Below, one piece after another: positions 31,556 to 40,648 of a stretch of DNA of 64,000 bases. How positions within the stretch are numbered: the first letter of the stretch is position 1; each line of letters begins with the position of its first letter. The position numbers and the translations under genes are program-made. This stretch comes from Bacillota bacterium. GTDB lineage: Bacteria; Bacillota; Clostridia; Lachnospirales; Anaerotignaceae. Where the stretch lies: NCBI GenBank assembly GCA_021768705.1, contig JAETUG010000008.1, positions 1-64,000 on the forward strand, given 5' to 3'. The notes under the pieces were generated by a model, which saw only the letters and a program-made list of their open reading frames with translations, searched no databases and was not told the DNA's origin.

Positions 31556-31921
31556 TTATTCATGATATCCACGTTTGTGGCGAATATGAGTCATGCCCTG
31601 TTCCAAAACCATGCGGACATGTTCATCATCCAAAGAATAGAACACCGTCTTTCCCTCCTTGCGATATTTCACAAGGTCATTCTGCCGCAGGACACGCAGC
31701 TGATGGGAAACAGCAGACTGGCTCATTTCCAATGCCTCTGCCAATTCGCCCACATTCCGCTCCCCTTCCAGCAAAATCTGCAGGATGCAGATACGGGTGC
31801 CATCGCCAAAAATCTTGAAAAATTCTGCCAACTCCTGAATGAACTCCTTCTGCAGTTCCTTTTCCATATCAAATTCTTCCTGCATCTGGGGTTCCTTCAT
31901 CAGCTTTGTTTCCTTTCTCAT
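31556..31921 (-). CDS. ArsR-family metal-sensing repressor (CzrA/SmtB alpha5-site type)
   Basis: A 121-residue winged-helix repressor. DNA recognition is in VGELAEALEMSQSAVSHQLRVLR near 53-75. The C-terminal helix carries DDEHVRMVLEQGMTHIRHK, i.e. Asp-x-His, ten residues, His-x2-His, exactly the alpha5 zinc site of CzrA. The CadC-type CVC cysteine motif in the recognition region is absent, so zinc (or cobalt) is a better guess than cadmium or lead. It precedes the ATPase gene, and both promoters share operator-like half-sites. Confidence 0.92.
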   Translation of the reverse strand: MRKETKLMKEPQMQEEFDMEKELQKEFIQELAEFFKIFGDGTRICILQILLEGERNVGELAEALEMSQSAVSHQLRVLRQNDLVKYRKEGKTVFYSLDDEHVRMVLEQGMTHIRHKRGYHE

Positions 31922-31930
31922 ATAAATATC

Positions 31931-31966
31931 TGTTCATATATTAACATATTATGCTTACACTGTCAA
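31931..31966 (-). promoter_or_regulatory. arsR-type gene promoter with overlapping operator half-site
   Basis: Minus strand TTGACA (31961-31966), 17-bp spacer, TAATAT (31938-31943). The TGTTCATATATTAA half-site covers the -10. Confidence 0.7.
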
Positions 31967-32868
31967 TCCTCTTTATTTGGAAAGTCGATCAATTCAATGA
32001 ACCCCTTCAGGGCATGGGACATAGCAACGTTTTTCAGGCGCACCATGCCAATACTGCGTTTGGGTACCGGCGGATCTACCGGTATTTCATACAGGTGTTT
32101 GCTGCTCAATTCCTTCTGGGTAAATTCCTTGATCACATAAGTCAGACCCAGATTGATCTCCGCAAAGCTGACCAGCAGATCGCTGCTGCCCAGTTCCAGA
32201 ATGGGATTCAGCACCACGCCGTTTTCCTCCGCATAGCGGTCGATATAGCGGCGGGAATTGCTGAGATCTTCCAGCAGCAGCAGGGGATATTTCGGCAGAT
32301 CCTTCACCTGCATCCCCATTTCCGCCAACATACGATATCTTTCCCCGCCCACCAATACATCATGGATCTCGATGCAGGGGGTCACCTCTAAATCTTCATC
32401 CTCCGCGATAGGCAAATTGATGAAACAGACATCTACGCTGCCGTTCCGCAGCAGACGCAGGGATTCATAGGTAGTCTTATTGGTGACCTTGATATTGATA
32501 TCGGGGTAGAGCTTATGGTACTGCTCCAAATAATGCAGCAGAAAATTGGCAATAACCGTATCGCTGGCGCCAATCTTCAGCTCGCCCATTTCCATGTGAA
32601 CCATCTGATAATATTTTTCCTCCGCCGCCTGAATCAGCCCCAAGGCCTGTTCCAGATAAGTATAAAGGAGCTTGCCTTCCGCCGTAGGGTATACGCCCTT
32701 AGCGGTACGCACCAGAAGGGGACTGCCCATGCGGTCCTCCAGCTGACGGATGGACATGCTGACCGCAGGCTGCGAAATATACAATTCCCTCGCTGCGGCG
32801 GACATATTGCCCGTGCGGACAACGGCACAAAAAATGCGATAAAGATCTAAAGAAATATCAACTTTCAT
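31963..32868 (-). CDS. LysR-type transcriptional regulator
   Basis: A 301-residue LysR regulator. The N-terminal winged helix is LDLYRIFCAVVRTGN, then SAAARELYISQPAVSMSIRQL near 18-40. The effector domain begins near residue 88 (GELKIGASDTVIANFLLHYL) and has the two-lobe pattern to the end. Start at 32868 (MKVDISLDLY) follows AAAGGTG. It has its own promoter and lies 42 bases upstream of the arsR-type gene but is likely unrelated. The regulated genes are not evident; the divergent-target rule fails here since the gene on the other side also points left. Confidence 0.9.
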   Translation of the reverse strand: MKVDISLDLYRIFCAVVRTGNMSAAARELYISQPAVSMSIRQLEDRMGSPLLVRTAKGVYPTAEGKLLYTYLEQALGLIQAAEEKYYQMVHMEMGELKIGASDTVIANFLLHYLEQYHKLYPDINIKVTNKTTYESLRLLRNGSVDVCFINLPIAEDEDLEVTPCIEIHDVLVGGERYRMLAEMGMQVKDLPKYPLLLLEDLSNSRRYIDRYAEENGVVLNPILELGSSDLLVSFAEINLGLTYVIKEFTQKELSSKHLYEIPVDPPVPKRSIGMVRLKNVAMSHALKGFIELIDFPNKED

Positions 32869-32897
32869 ATCTGTCACCTTTTTCTTTTGTTTTCTTT

Positions 32898-32926
32898 ATT
32901 ATACAAAAATCAAAACCCCCTCGCAA
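32898..32926 (-). promoter_or_regulatory. LysR gene promoter
   Basis: Minus strand TTGCGA, 17-bp spacer, TATAAT. Confidence 0.7.
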
Positions 32927-32970
32927 GAATGATAAGAAAAAATGATAGCTGAAATTTTTTCAAAATTCTT

Positions 32971-35613
32971 TTATTTTTTCTCCATCCGTTTTTCCAATCG
33001 GCGATCCTTCAACTTTTCCAGCTCCACTACGGGCAAAGGCACCAAAGCCAATGCTGCCACGATCAGCCATTCTATTCCATTCAAAGGGCATACCTTAAAT
33101 ATTGCCGCCAAAGGTTCCACCATGATGACCCCTGCCTGCAGGACACAGCCGATGAAAAAGGCACCCAGAAGGACAGGATTGCTGCCAAGGGAAATATGAA
33201 ACAGAGAATGTTCTGTCCGCATATTGAAAGCGTGTACCAGCTGAGAAAGAGAAAGCACCGCAAAGGCCATGGTGCGCCCAATGGTATAAGTTTTCTCTTC
33301 ATCGAAATAAATATGCCCGATGCCAAAAGCCAAAAGTGCCAGCATACCGATCATCATCCCCTCCAAGGCAATGCGGCTACCCATGCCGCCGCTGAACAAA
33401 GAGGATTCCCGTCGGGGCGGTCGTTCCATGATATCCCCATCGGCGGGGTCTACCCCCAAGGCAATGGCAGGCAGGGAATCCGTCACCAGATTGACCCAAA
33501 GCAGCTGAATGGGCAAGAGAGGCGTTGCCCAGCCGAAGCACATGGCTGCAAAAATGGTAATGATCTCCCCAATATTACTGGAAAGCAGAAAATGCACCGC
33601 CTTGCGGATATTATCATAAATGCTGCGGCCTTCCCGTACCGCTTCCACGATGGTCGCAAAATTATCATCCATCAAGACCATATCCGCTGCGCCCTTTGCC
33701 ACTTCCGTGCCGTTTTTCCCCATAGCACATCCAATATCTGCCGCTTTCAGAGCAGGAGCATCGTTGACCCCATCCCCTGTCATGGCGACCACCCTTCCAT
33801 CCTTCTGGAAGGCTTTCACGATACGGACTTTATGCTCCGGGGAAACACGGGCAAAAACGGTACAATGCTCCGCCGCCTGTTCCAACTCTCCATCATCCAT
33901 CTGCATCAATTCCTGTCCGGTAATCACACGATCGCCCTTTTGAAAAATGCCCAGTTTCGCCGCAATGGCCTGCGCTGTCAAGGCATGGTCACCGGTGATC
34001 ATCACAGGGCGAATGCCCGCCTTTTTACAGATACGAACAGCCTCTGCCGCTTCCGGTCGGGGCGGATCGATCATACCCGCCATACCTGCAAAAACCAGAT
34101 CCTGTTCCAAGCTTTCCGGTGTAAAAAACTGCGGTTCTTCTTCCCATTCCCGAAAGGCTACCGCAACCACTCGCAGGGCATTTGCCGCCATTTCGCCGTT
34201 TTTCAGGCGGGCTTCGCTTTTTCTCCTGCCATCAAAAGGGACCTGTCCTGCCCCATCTAGACAGCGAGTGCATTTTTCAAACAAGATATCCGGCGCACCT
34301 TTGGTAACAGAGATCCATTTGCCGCCGCTGGGATATACTGTAGTCATCAGCTTTCGTTCCGAAGAAAACGGAATCTCTCCAATTCTTGGCATTTCCTGCC
34401 ACAGTGCTTTCAGGGAAACGCCCCCTTCCTCCGCTGCTTCCGCCAGGGCTTTTTCCGTAGGTTCGCCAATGATTTTCGTCCCCTTTCGCCTGGAATCATT
34501 ACATAGGGCAAAAAGAGTCAAAAGGAACCGTCGTTTTTCCTCGTTTTTTTCCAAATCCTTCCCGATTGCTGCCAATTGGGTCACTTTCATACGGTTTTGA
34601 GTCAATGTGCCCGTTTTATCGGAGCAGATGATCTCCGCCCCACCCAAAGTCTCCACCGCCGTCAGACGGCGGATGATGGTATTTTTTTGAGACATCCGCT
34701 GCATCCCAATGGCGAGAACAATCGTCACGATGGCAGGCAACCCTTCGGGGATAGCCGCCACCGCTAAACTGATGGAAGTCATAAACATATGGAAAGGCTC
34801 CTGTTTCCGCAAAATCCCCATGATAAAAATAATGCCGCAAATGACCAACGCACCGATGCCCAGCATCTTTCCCGTTTCCCCCAGTTTTTTCTGCAAAGGG
34901 GTCTCGCTGTCCTCCTGCTCCGCCAAAAGGGAAGCGATATGTCCGATCTCCGTATGCATTCCCGTTGCCGTGACCACCACTGCGCCTTTTCCTGCCAAAA
35001 CGTAGCTGCCAGAAAGAACCATATTTTTTCTATCCCCCAACTGGGTCTTTTTCGGCAAAACGCCCGCTTCCTTCTCAATAGCAAGGGATTCCCCCGTGAT
35101 GGCACTTTCCTCTGTTTTTAAGCCATGGTTTTCCAAAATCCGTCCATCGGCACAGATATAATCCCCGGCGGAAAGAAGCAGGATATCCCCCCGCACCACA
35201 TATTCCGCAGGAATCTCCTTTTCTTCCCCATTCCGCCGCACCCTCGCCTTGGGGGCAGAAAGCTCCTTCAAGGCTTCCAATGCTTTTTCCGCCTTACTTT
35301 CCTGCAGGACCCCCAGCAGGGCATTCAGCACCACAATGGCAATGATGATGGCAGAATCCACAAAATCCCCTTCCCCATTCCAATAGGACACCGCAAAAGA
35401 AGCCGCCGCTGCCCCAATGAGCAGCAATATCATAAAATCATTGAACTGGGCAAGAAACTGCCAGAAAAAGCCCTTCCTGCCTTCTCCCTGTTCCAGTTTG
35501 TTTTTTCCATCCGCTTCCAGCCGTTTGGCCGCTTCTCCCGGGGAAAGCCCCTTCGCTTCATCCGTCCCCAGCTGCTTTATTAGCGTCGAAAGCTGCATGC
35601 TCCACCAATCCAT
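32971..35613 (-). CDS. Cation-transporting P2A-type ATPase, probably Ca2+
   Basis: An 880-residue P-type ATPase of the SERCA/PMR1 type. N-terminal cation_ATPase_N domain (LGTDEAKGLSPGEAAKRL), actuator TEESAITGES, TM4 motif VAAIPEGLPAIVTIVLA with the PEGL calcium-site residues, phosphorylation site CSDKTGTLTQN, hinge MTGDGVNDAPALKAAD, and TM6 NLVTDSLPAIALGVDPAD. The C-terminal four-helix region is complete. B. subtilis YloB is a calcium pump of this kind expressed in sporulation. Start at 35613 (MDWWSMQL) follows GGAG; an ATG five codons earlier lacks a site. Confidence 0.92.
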   Translation of the reverse strand: MDWWSMQLSTLIKQLGTDEAKGLSPGEAAKRLEADGKNKLEQGEGRKGFFWQFLAQFNDFMILLLIGAAAASFAVSYWNGEGDFVDSAIIIAIVVLNALLGVLQESKAEKALEALKELSAPKARVRRNGEEKEIPAEYVVRGDILLLSAGDYICADGRILENHGLKTEESAITGESLAIEKEAGVLPKKTQLGDRKNMVLSGSYVLAGKGAVVVTATGMHTEIGHIASLLAEQEDSETPLQKKLGETGKMLGIGALVICGIIFIMGILRKQEPFHMFMTSISLAVAAIPEGLPAIVTIVLAIGMQRMSQKNTIIRRLTAVETLGGAEIICSDKTGTLTQNRMKVTQLAAIGKDLEKNEEKRRFLLTLFALCNDSRRKGTKIIGEPTEKALAEAAEEGGVSLKALWQEMPRIGEIPFSSERKLMTTVYPSGGKWISVTKGAPDILFEKCTRCLDGAGQVPFDGRRKSEARLKNGEMAANALRVVAVAFREWEEEPQFFTPESLEQDLVFAGMAGMIDPPRPEAAEAVRICKKAGIRPVMITGDHALTAQAIAAKLGIFQKGDRVITGQELMQMDDGELEQAAEHCTVFARVSPEHKVRIVKAFQKDGRVVAMTGDGVNDAPALKAADIGCAMGKNGTEVAKGAADMVLMDDNFATIVEAVREGRSIYDNIRKAVHFLLSSNIGEIITIFAAMCFGWATPLLPIQLLWVNLVTDSLPAIALGVDPADGDIMERPPRRESSLFSGGMGSRIALEGMMIGMLALLAFGIGHIYFDEEKTYTIGRTMAFAVLSLSQLVHAFNMRTEHSLFHISLGSNPVLLGAFFIGCVLQAGVIMVEPLAAIFKVCPLNGIEWLIVAALALVPLPVVELEKLKDRRLEKRMEKK

Positions 35614-35721
35614 ATCCTCACACTCCATCTTTTGTTTTTCTGCTTGTCTTTGCTTTGGTGTGCCAAAAGATTCATCATTCTTTGTACACCGAAGGTATTA
35701 ACACTGTATGCGGACAAGCGC

Positions 35722-35756
35722 AAAAAAAGACCACCTGCATAGGATGGATAGCAGGA
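35722..35756. promoter_or_regulatory. Hairpin holding the ytaF ribosome binding site
   Basis: CCTGC (35734-35738) pairs with GCAGG (35751-35755), and the CACC to its left can extend with GGTG; the right arm contains the GGAGG of ytaF. On the minus strand the same hairpin is followed by seven T, so it may alternatively insulate the ATPase gene. Confidence 0.4.
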
Positions 35757-35766
35757 GGTGTTCCCC

Positions 35767-36351
35767 ATGCTTTTTTCTCTGTTTCTGGCTCTTTCCCTCA
35801 GTGTGGATGCCCTGGGGATCGGTCTTTCCTATGGTTTCAGGCGCATCACCTTTTCCCCCTCCTCCCTTTTGCTTCTGACCGGGGAGACCTTCTTAATGAT
35901 GGAGATTTTTTTGAAGATGGGGCAGCTGTTGGCGGTCTGTCTCCCTGCCGGGCTGGCAGAGGGAATATCCACAGGCTTTCTGCTGTTATTCGGCATCTGG
36001 CTTTGTCTGCAAGGAACGGGGCAAAAAAATAAGAAGGAGGATTCGCCCCTGCAGTCTCCTTCTCTTTGCGACAAAGATGCCTCTTCCTCCATCGAGCCAA
36101 AAGAGGCCCTCCTGCTGGGCTTTCTCCTTTCCATGGATTCCTTTGCCATCGGGGTAAGTGCCGCTGCCGGTGGAATGGATGTGGTCTTTCTGCCGTTTTT
36201 TGCCGCTCTCTTCCAAACCATTTTTCTTGCATTGGGGGCAATGGGCGGCGCAAGGCTCATGTTACGATCGGAACCAAAGGAAAGCCTATGGTCACTCCTT
36301 TCCGGCGGCATCCTCATCTGCCTTGCCATCCTTCAGTTTTTTAGCATATAA
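35767..36351 (+). CDS. ytaF: Sporulation membrane protein YtaF (MntP-related)
   Basis: A 194-residue membrane protein with about six hydrophobic segments arranged as two repeats: SLSVDALGIGLSYGFRRI in the first half and FLLSMDSFAIGVSAAAGG in the second. The paired Asp residues at repeat starts are typical of the MntP/YtaF fold, which in MntP exports manganese. The length and the SYGFRRI element favour YtaF. The middle carries a Lys/Ser-rich cytoplasmic loop near 90-110. ATG follows GGAGGTGTTCCCC. It is divergent from the calcium ATPase gene. Confidence 0.85.
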   Translation: MLFSLFLALSLSVDALGIGLSYGFRRITFSPSSLLLLTGETFLMMEIFLKMGQLLAVCLPAGLAEGISTGFLLLFGIWLCLQGTGQKNKKEDSPLQSPSLCDKDASSSIEPKEALLLGFLLSMDSFAIGVSAAAGGMDVVFLPFFAALFQTIFLALGAMGGARLMLRSEPKESLWSLLSGGILICLAILQFFSI

Positions 36352-36365
36352 AAGCCTGCATATGA

Positions 36366-36400
36366 AAAAGCGTATCCTCTAAAGGGATACGCTTTTATTT
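36366..36400. terminator. Bidirectional terminator between ytaF and the DUF1846 gene
   Basis: AAAAGCGTATCC/GGATACGCTTTT is a perfect 12-bp stem with a 7-base loop, serving two convergent genes. Confidence 0.85.
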
Positions 36401-36406
36401 GACTCA

Positions 36407-37891
36407 TTATCTATGGAAGAGTTTTTTTGTTTCATATTTGGGTTCACAAGTCAGGTTTACACCCAGCTTTTTGAATACATTTTCATCTACGGAGGACAGG
36501 ATGACAGTGGAATGTACCTCACAGCATTTCAGTTTTTCCAGCTGTTTCAACGCCAATGCCGCCTGAGAATCATTGACAGCGCAGATGCTCAGAGCGATCA
36601 GCACTTCATCCGTATGCAAACGGGGGTTTTGGTTGCCCAGATGACCGACCTTCAATTTCTGGATAGGCTCGATGATCTCGGGAGCGATCAGTTTCACACT
36701 TTTGGGGATGCCTGCCAATGTTTTCAGTGCATTCAGCAGCATCGCAGAAGATGCACCCAAGAGGGCACTTGTTTTGCCTGTCACAATGGTACCATTGGAC
36801 AGTTCGATGGCTGCCGCAGGGTCGCCTGTCTCTTCGGCTCTTGCATTGGCTGCTGTGGCAACAACCCGATCCTCAATGCTGGTGCCTGCCTGTTTCATCA
36901 GCAGCTCCAGTTTATAAATCACATCATCTGCCAGACCGCCCTTTCTATGGTCGCAGAGAGCTTTGTAATACCGTCTGACGATCTCTGTTCTTGCTGCCGC
37001 GCAAACGGCTTCATCATCAAAGATGCAGTTGCCCACCATATTGACGCCCATATCCGTAGGGGATTTATAGGGAGATTTGCCGTAAATCTGTTCAAACATG
37101 GCATTCAGCACAGGGAACACCTCCACATCACGGTTATAGTTGATGGTGGTTTCGCCGTAGGCTTCCAGATGGAAGGGATCGATCATATTTACATCGTTCA
37201 GATCGGCTGTGGCTGCCTCATAGGCCAGATTGACAGGATGACGCAAAGGGATATTCCAAATGGGGAAGGTTTCAAATTTTGCATAGCCCGCTTTCACACC
37301 CCGTTTATTTTCATGGTAGAGCTGAGAAAGGCAAGTAGCCATTTTGCCGCTGCCGGGGCCGGGGGCTGTGATAACAACCAGAGAACGCTGGGTTTCGATA
37401 TAGTCATTCTTGCCGAAGCCCTCTTCACTGACAATGTGAGGGATATTGGCAGGGTAACCTTCGATGGGATAATGCTTATACACTTTGATACCAAGGCCTT
37501 CCAGCTTCTTTTCATAGGCGATGGCACTGGCCTGCCCGTTGAACTGGGTCAGCACAACGCTGCCTACATAAAGACCATAGCCGTGGAAAGCATCGATGAG
37601 GCGCAGCACATCTGCATCGTAAGTGATGCCCAGGTCACCACGCACCTTATTCTTTTCGATGTCCCCGGCGCTGATGACAATAACGATCTCTGCATCATCC
37701 TTCAGCTGCACCAGCATGTTGATCTTACTATCCGGCTTGAAGCCGGGCAATACGCGGGATGCATGGTAATCATCAAACAATTTGCCGCCAAATTCCAGAT
37801 ACAACTTCCCACCAAACTGGCTGATGCGTTCTTTGATCCGCTTCGACTGCATCTGCAGATATTTTTCATTATCAAATCCTAAACGTAACAT
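36407..37891 (-). CDS. DUF1846 family protein
   Basis: A 494-residue cytosolic protein with the full DUF1846 pattern: [20 protein letters not shown] at the start, [21 protein letters not shown] (a P-loop-like segment) near 172-192, [12 protein letters not shown], and [19 protein letters not shown] near 380. The family is widespread in Firmicutes and has solved structures but no proven activity; a nucleotide-dependent enzyme is plausible. It has its own consensus promoter and a terminator and no functional neighbours. Confidence 0.9.
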   Translation of the reverse strand: MLRLGFDNEKYLQMQSKRIKERISQFGGKLYLEFGGKLFDDYHASRVLPGFKPDSKINMLVQLKDDAEIVIVISAGDIEKNKVRGDLGITYDADVLRLIDAFHGYGLYVGSVVLTQFNGQASAIAYEKKLEGLGIKVYKHYPIEGYPANIPHIVSEEGFGKNDYIETQRSLVVITAPGPGSGKMATCLSQLYHENKRGVKAGYAKFETFPIWNIPLRHPVNLAYEAATADLNDVNMIDPFHLEAYGETTINYNRDVEVFPVLNAMFEQIYGKSPYKSPTDMGVNMVGNCIFDDEAVCAAARTEIVRRYYKALCDHRKGGLADDVIYKLELLMKQAGTSIEDRVVATAANARAEETGDPAAAIELSNGTIVTGKTSALLGASSAMLLNALKTLAGIPKSVKLIAPEIIEPIQKLKVGHLGNQNPRLHTDEVLIALSICAVNDSQAALALKQLEKLKCCEVHSTVILSSVDENVFKKLGVNLTCEPKYETKKLFHR

Positions 37892-38202
37892 ATTTTAACT
37901 CTCCCCGGTGTATCTCGACCAAAATTTATACAACATAGAATTATACTCGTTTTTTATCCTATTTACAAACAAAACTTGACAAAAAACCTCGGTTCTCTAT
38001 CAAAATATGAAATACCCTCTATAAAGGATACAGAAAGTATGTCTCATTTTCCCTATTTTGATTCTTTTTGGTAAAAAGAGAAAGGAGGTATCTGCTGTTA
38101 CAGATACCCCATCGCTCTTTTTTCTGGATGTTTTTCATATTTTTGGAATGTATTTTTCTTTTGTATTTTTATGGCATACCTTTTTACAGGTATGGAAAGG
38201 TC
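37892..38202. other. Gap holding the DUF1846 promoter and hairpins after the YkvI-like gene
   Basis: No gene is supported. Minus strand TTGTAA, 17-bp spacer, TATAAT at 37940-37968 is the DUF1846 gene promoter. GGTATCTG/CAGATACC at 38087-38108 is followed leftward by a pyrimidine-rich tract and may terminate the transporter gene; a second hairpin CATACC/GGTATG lies near 38174-38193. Confidence 0.55.
37940..37968 (-). promoter_or_regulatory. DUF1846 gene promoter
   Basis: Minus strand TTGTAA and TATAAT hexamers 17 bp apart. Confidence 0.7.
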
Positions 38203-39357
38203 TTATTTTTTTGCAGCCAATTCTGCTTTACGCAGTTTGCAGATCTTGTAAATACCAACTGTGAACAGAGGCAGAACATAGATTGCCAGGAACACGTAGG
38301 ACAGTGCATTATAAGCAGTTGCGATCAGGTCGATGATACCAACCTTGGACAGAACCATGGAACCAACCAAAACGATGATTGTCACAATTGCCTGCTGTTT
38401 GCTTGTCATGGCAGGTCTGTTTGTTTCTTTCAGACCATTGTTTACACGTTCGATTGCTGCATGGATAATACCTGTGGAGGTTTCGATCAGTGTCCAGCCC
38501 ATTACGATACCGAAGATTGCAATCACAACAGGACCTGCAGTGCCCTGCATCATTGCCAGCCAGGGAACGGATGCACCCAAAACGTCAGGGTTGGGATAGA
38601 AACACATAACTGCGAAATATGTCAGGAACCAGGGAACCGTTGCCAAAATACCGCCGATGATACCGGAGATGACAGATTCTTTTCTGCTGGTCTGTCTTTC
38701 GATCGTAAAGAAGGAAGCAGGCAATACAACCAAGTTATAGCCACAATACAGGATACCACTCCAAAGAGCTGCGCCTGCTGTTACAGTGCCTTCCATATAG
38801 CTTGTATCGTGGTTTGCAAATACAGTAGGGATATTGTCACCGAATGTGCCAATCACCAGTACAGCAAAAATGATATATCCAACATACAGTGCGATCGTAC
38901 CCAATGTTTCAAAACGTTCGATCAATCTGGAACCATAGAAGTTCAGGATTGCTACAACAACTGTGATCGCAACAACGCCGACCCAGTAATTGAGCCCTAA
39001 GGTCTGCTCTACGATATTACCGGTAGCAGATGCCATAACGGCGATGATGATGACCATAAAAAACAGATATACAACGTCGAATACGATCCACAGAGGACCA
39101 CCGATGGTCTGCATGAAGGATTTAAAATCGTACGCCTTTGTCAGACGGATCAGTTCGTAGGACAATGCTGCAATGACAGCAAAGCCCAGCAATGTGCCCA
39201 AACCGGACAGCCAGCCCAATGCACCGAATTTGCCGCCGTATTCTACGATCTCACGACCAGTGGCATAACCGCCGCCGATCATTACAGATTGAAGGATGAT
39301 ACCAGGCAGGATGAACTTACCAAAGCCACCTTCAAAAAAATTTTTTTTCTTTTCCAT
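38203..39357 (-). CDS. YkvI-like membrane transporter (APC superfamily)
   Basis: A 384-residue membrane protein with about eleven hydrophobic segments. It resembles B. subtilis YkvI and relatives of the APC superfamily: the first helix has the unwound-helix signature MIGGGYATGREIVEYGG, and a central VTAGAALWSGILYCGYNLVV matches TM6-like regions. The C-terminus is basic (KLRKAELAAKK). The substrate is unknown, most likely an amino acid or other small organic solute. It is monocistronic with AAAGAGGGG before the ATG. Confidence 0.8.
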   Translation of the reverse strand: MEKKKNFFEGGFGKFILPGIILQSVMIGGGYATGREIVEYGGKFGALGWLSGLGTLLGFAVIAALSYELIRLTKAYDFKSFMQTIGGPLWIVFDVVYLFFMVIIIAVMASATGNIVEQTLGLNYWVGVVAITVVVAILNFYGSRLIERFETLGTIALYVGYIIFAVLVIGTFGDNIPTVFANHDTSYMEGTVTAGAALWSGILYCGYNLVVLPASFFTIERQTSRKESVISGIIGGILATVPWFLTYFAVMCFYPNPDVLGASVPWLAMMQGTAGPVVIAIFGIVMGWTLIETSTGIIHAAIERVNNGLKETNRPAMTSKQQAIVTIIVLVGSMVLSKVGIIDLIATAYNALSYVFLAIYVLPLFTVGIYKICKLRKAELAAKK

Positions 39358-39943
39358 AAAGATTCCCCTCTTTCGTAAAGTTTGCTCATCGTTGGATGCG
39401 ATGAAGCCATTCTTTTGTTTTTTTCTGCAGCCCTTTCACTACAGCTTTTACATAGTATAAAATAATTTCATGTAAGCCCTTTTGTGATTGTATTTATTTC
39501 CGTACAAAATAGCTTTTGTAAAAATTTACTCGTTTTTAGACATAAAGTCAATATCAGACATCCTAATTTTTAGGCACAAAAAAGAGGCTCCCCTGTAAAA
39601 ATCCATCATTTTTCAGAGAAACCTCTTTATGTTGTATGACAATCGTTTTATTTTTGTATAGAAATACTTTTGAACTCTTTTTTTCCTTTTGAAAAATGGA
39701 AAATACGCTTTATTTTCTATACAGATTTTACAAAAAATAAAAATTTCATTTTGTATTTTTTCCAGTACATACAAATCTATTTGAATAAAAATTCGTATAA
39801 TTTGAATATATATTCATTATTTACCCTATGTATACAGTTTTTATGCATACACCATGCAATGTATGACCTGTTGTTTTACACAAAAAAGAATACGGCAAAG
39901 GTTTTTTCTCTGCTGTATCTCCTTTTTTCCCCTTATAAACAAA
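39358..39943. other. 586-base AT-rich gap with one hairpin terminator
   Basis: No gene is supported between the YkvI-like gene and comF. AAAGAGG with CCTCTTT and an inner AAAT/ATTT stem (39580-39627), followed leftward by six T, is a terminator, about 320 bases beyond comF. The stretch 39650-39850 is about 80% A+T. A palindromic CATAC/GTATG pair occurs at 39844-39866. It may hold a long comF 3' end or a small RNA. Confidence 0.4.
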
Positions 39944-40648
39944 TCACAGCCCTGCCGCAGAAAGGCAAACGATATGCACTTCCTTTGCGCCAGAACGATA
40001 CAATGCTTTTGCACATTCGTTGCAGGTGCTGCCTGTTGTGAAAATATCATCCACCAGAAGCACACGCTTGCCCGAAACATCCGCCGCTGTCTCGAAGGCA
40101 CCCTTTAGGTTCTGCCGCCTTTCCTCCGGTGTGCTCAATGTACTTTGGGCAACGGTATCTCTTTTTCTCCGCAAACCATCCTTCCAAAAAACAAGTCCTG
40201 TTTTTTCGGATATCTTTTGGCAGAGAATATGGGTCTGGTTGAAGCCGCGGCGTTTTTCCTTTTTGGAATGTAGGGGAACAGACAAGATGACATCCGTTTT
40301 TACCATCAATTCTTCATGATATTGCAGCAGATAGTCCGCCATCAGCTCACCTAATCCTTCCCCCAGCTGCTTTCCACCTTCATATTTGAACAAATGAATC
40401 GTCTGACGCACTTTTTCATAAGGAAAGGCAGCACAAGCCGTTTCAAAAGCAAAAGGCTTCAGGCAAAAATCGCAAAAGCCTGCCGTTTCCGTTTCACCGC
40501 CGCAATGGGGGCAGATATCTTTTGGAATAAACGGAATATTCTCCCCACACTTATGACAGAGAAAGCCCTTTCGTTCCCCCAATGCAAGAACTTCCCCGCA
40601 GACAGCACAACGGGGCGGAAAAATAAACTCCATCAGTTTTTCTTTCAT
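39944..40648 (-). CDS. comF: ComF family amidophosphoribosyltransferase-like protein
   Basis: A 234-residue ComF protein. The N-terminal zinc ribbon has paired CAVCG, CHKCG, CPHCG and CDFC knuckles; the C-terminal part is a type I PRTase fold with the PRPP motif VLLVDDIFTTGSTCNEC near 195-212. In competent bacteria ComF helps DNA uptake and processing. It overlaps the recD2 stop by four bases, forming a two-gene DNA-processing operon. Length and domain order are normal. Confidence 0.93.
   Translation of the reverse strand: MKEKLMEFIFPPRCAVCGEVLALGERKGFLCHKCGENIPFIPKDICPHCGGETETAGFCDFCLKPFAFETACAAFPYEKVRQTIHLFKYEGGKQLGEGLGELMADYLLQYHEELMVKTDVILSVPLHSKKEKRRGFNQTHILCQKISEKTGLVFWKDGLRRKRDTVAQSTLSTPEERRQNLKGAFETAADVSGKRVLLVDDIFTTGSTCNECAKALYRSGAKEVHIVCLSAAGL

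Noticed and set aside
35629-35757. Possible manganese (yybP-ykoY) riboswitch between the calcium ATPase and ytaF genes
   Set aside because: The conserved loop sequences of that riboswitch were not found; only a short hairpin is present.
36413-37882. A 489-codon rightward open frame
   Set aside because: It mirrors the DUF1846 gene on the other strand and lacks family signals or a ribosome site.
39670-40041. A 123-codon rightward open frame overlapping the end of comF
   Set aside because: It is extremely A+T-rich, has no ribosome binding site and runs opposite to comF through its 3' end; it looks like a chance frame.
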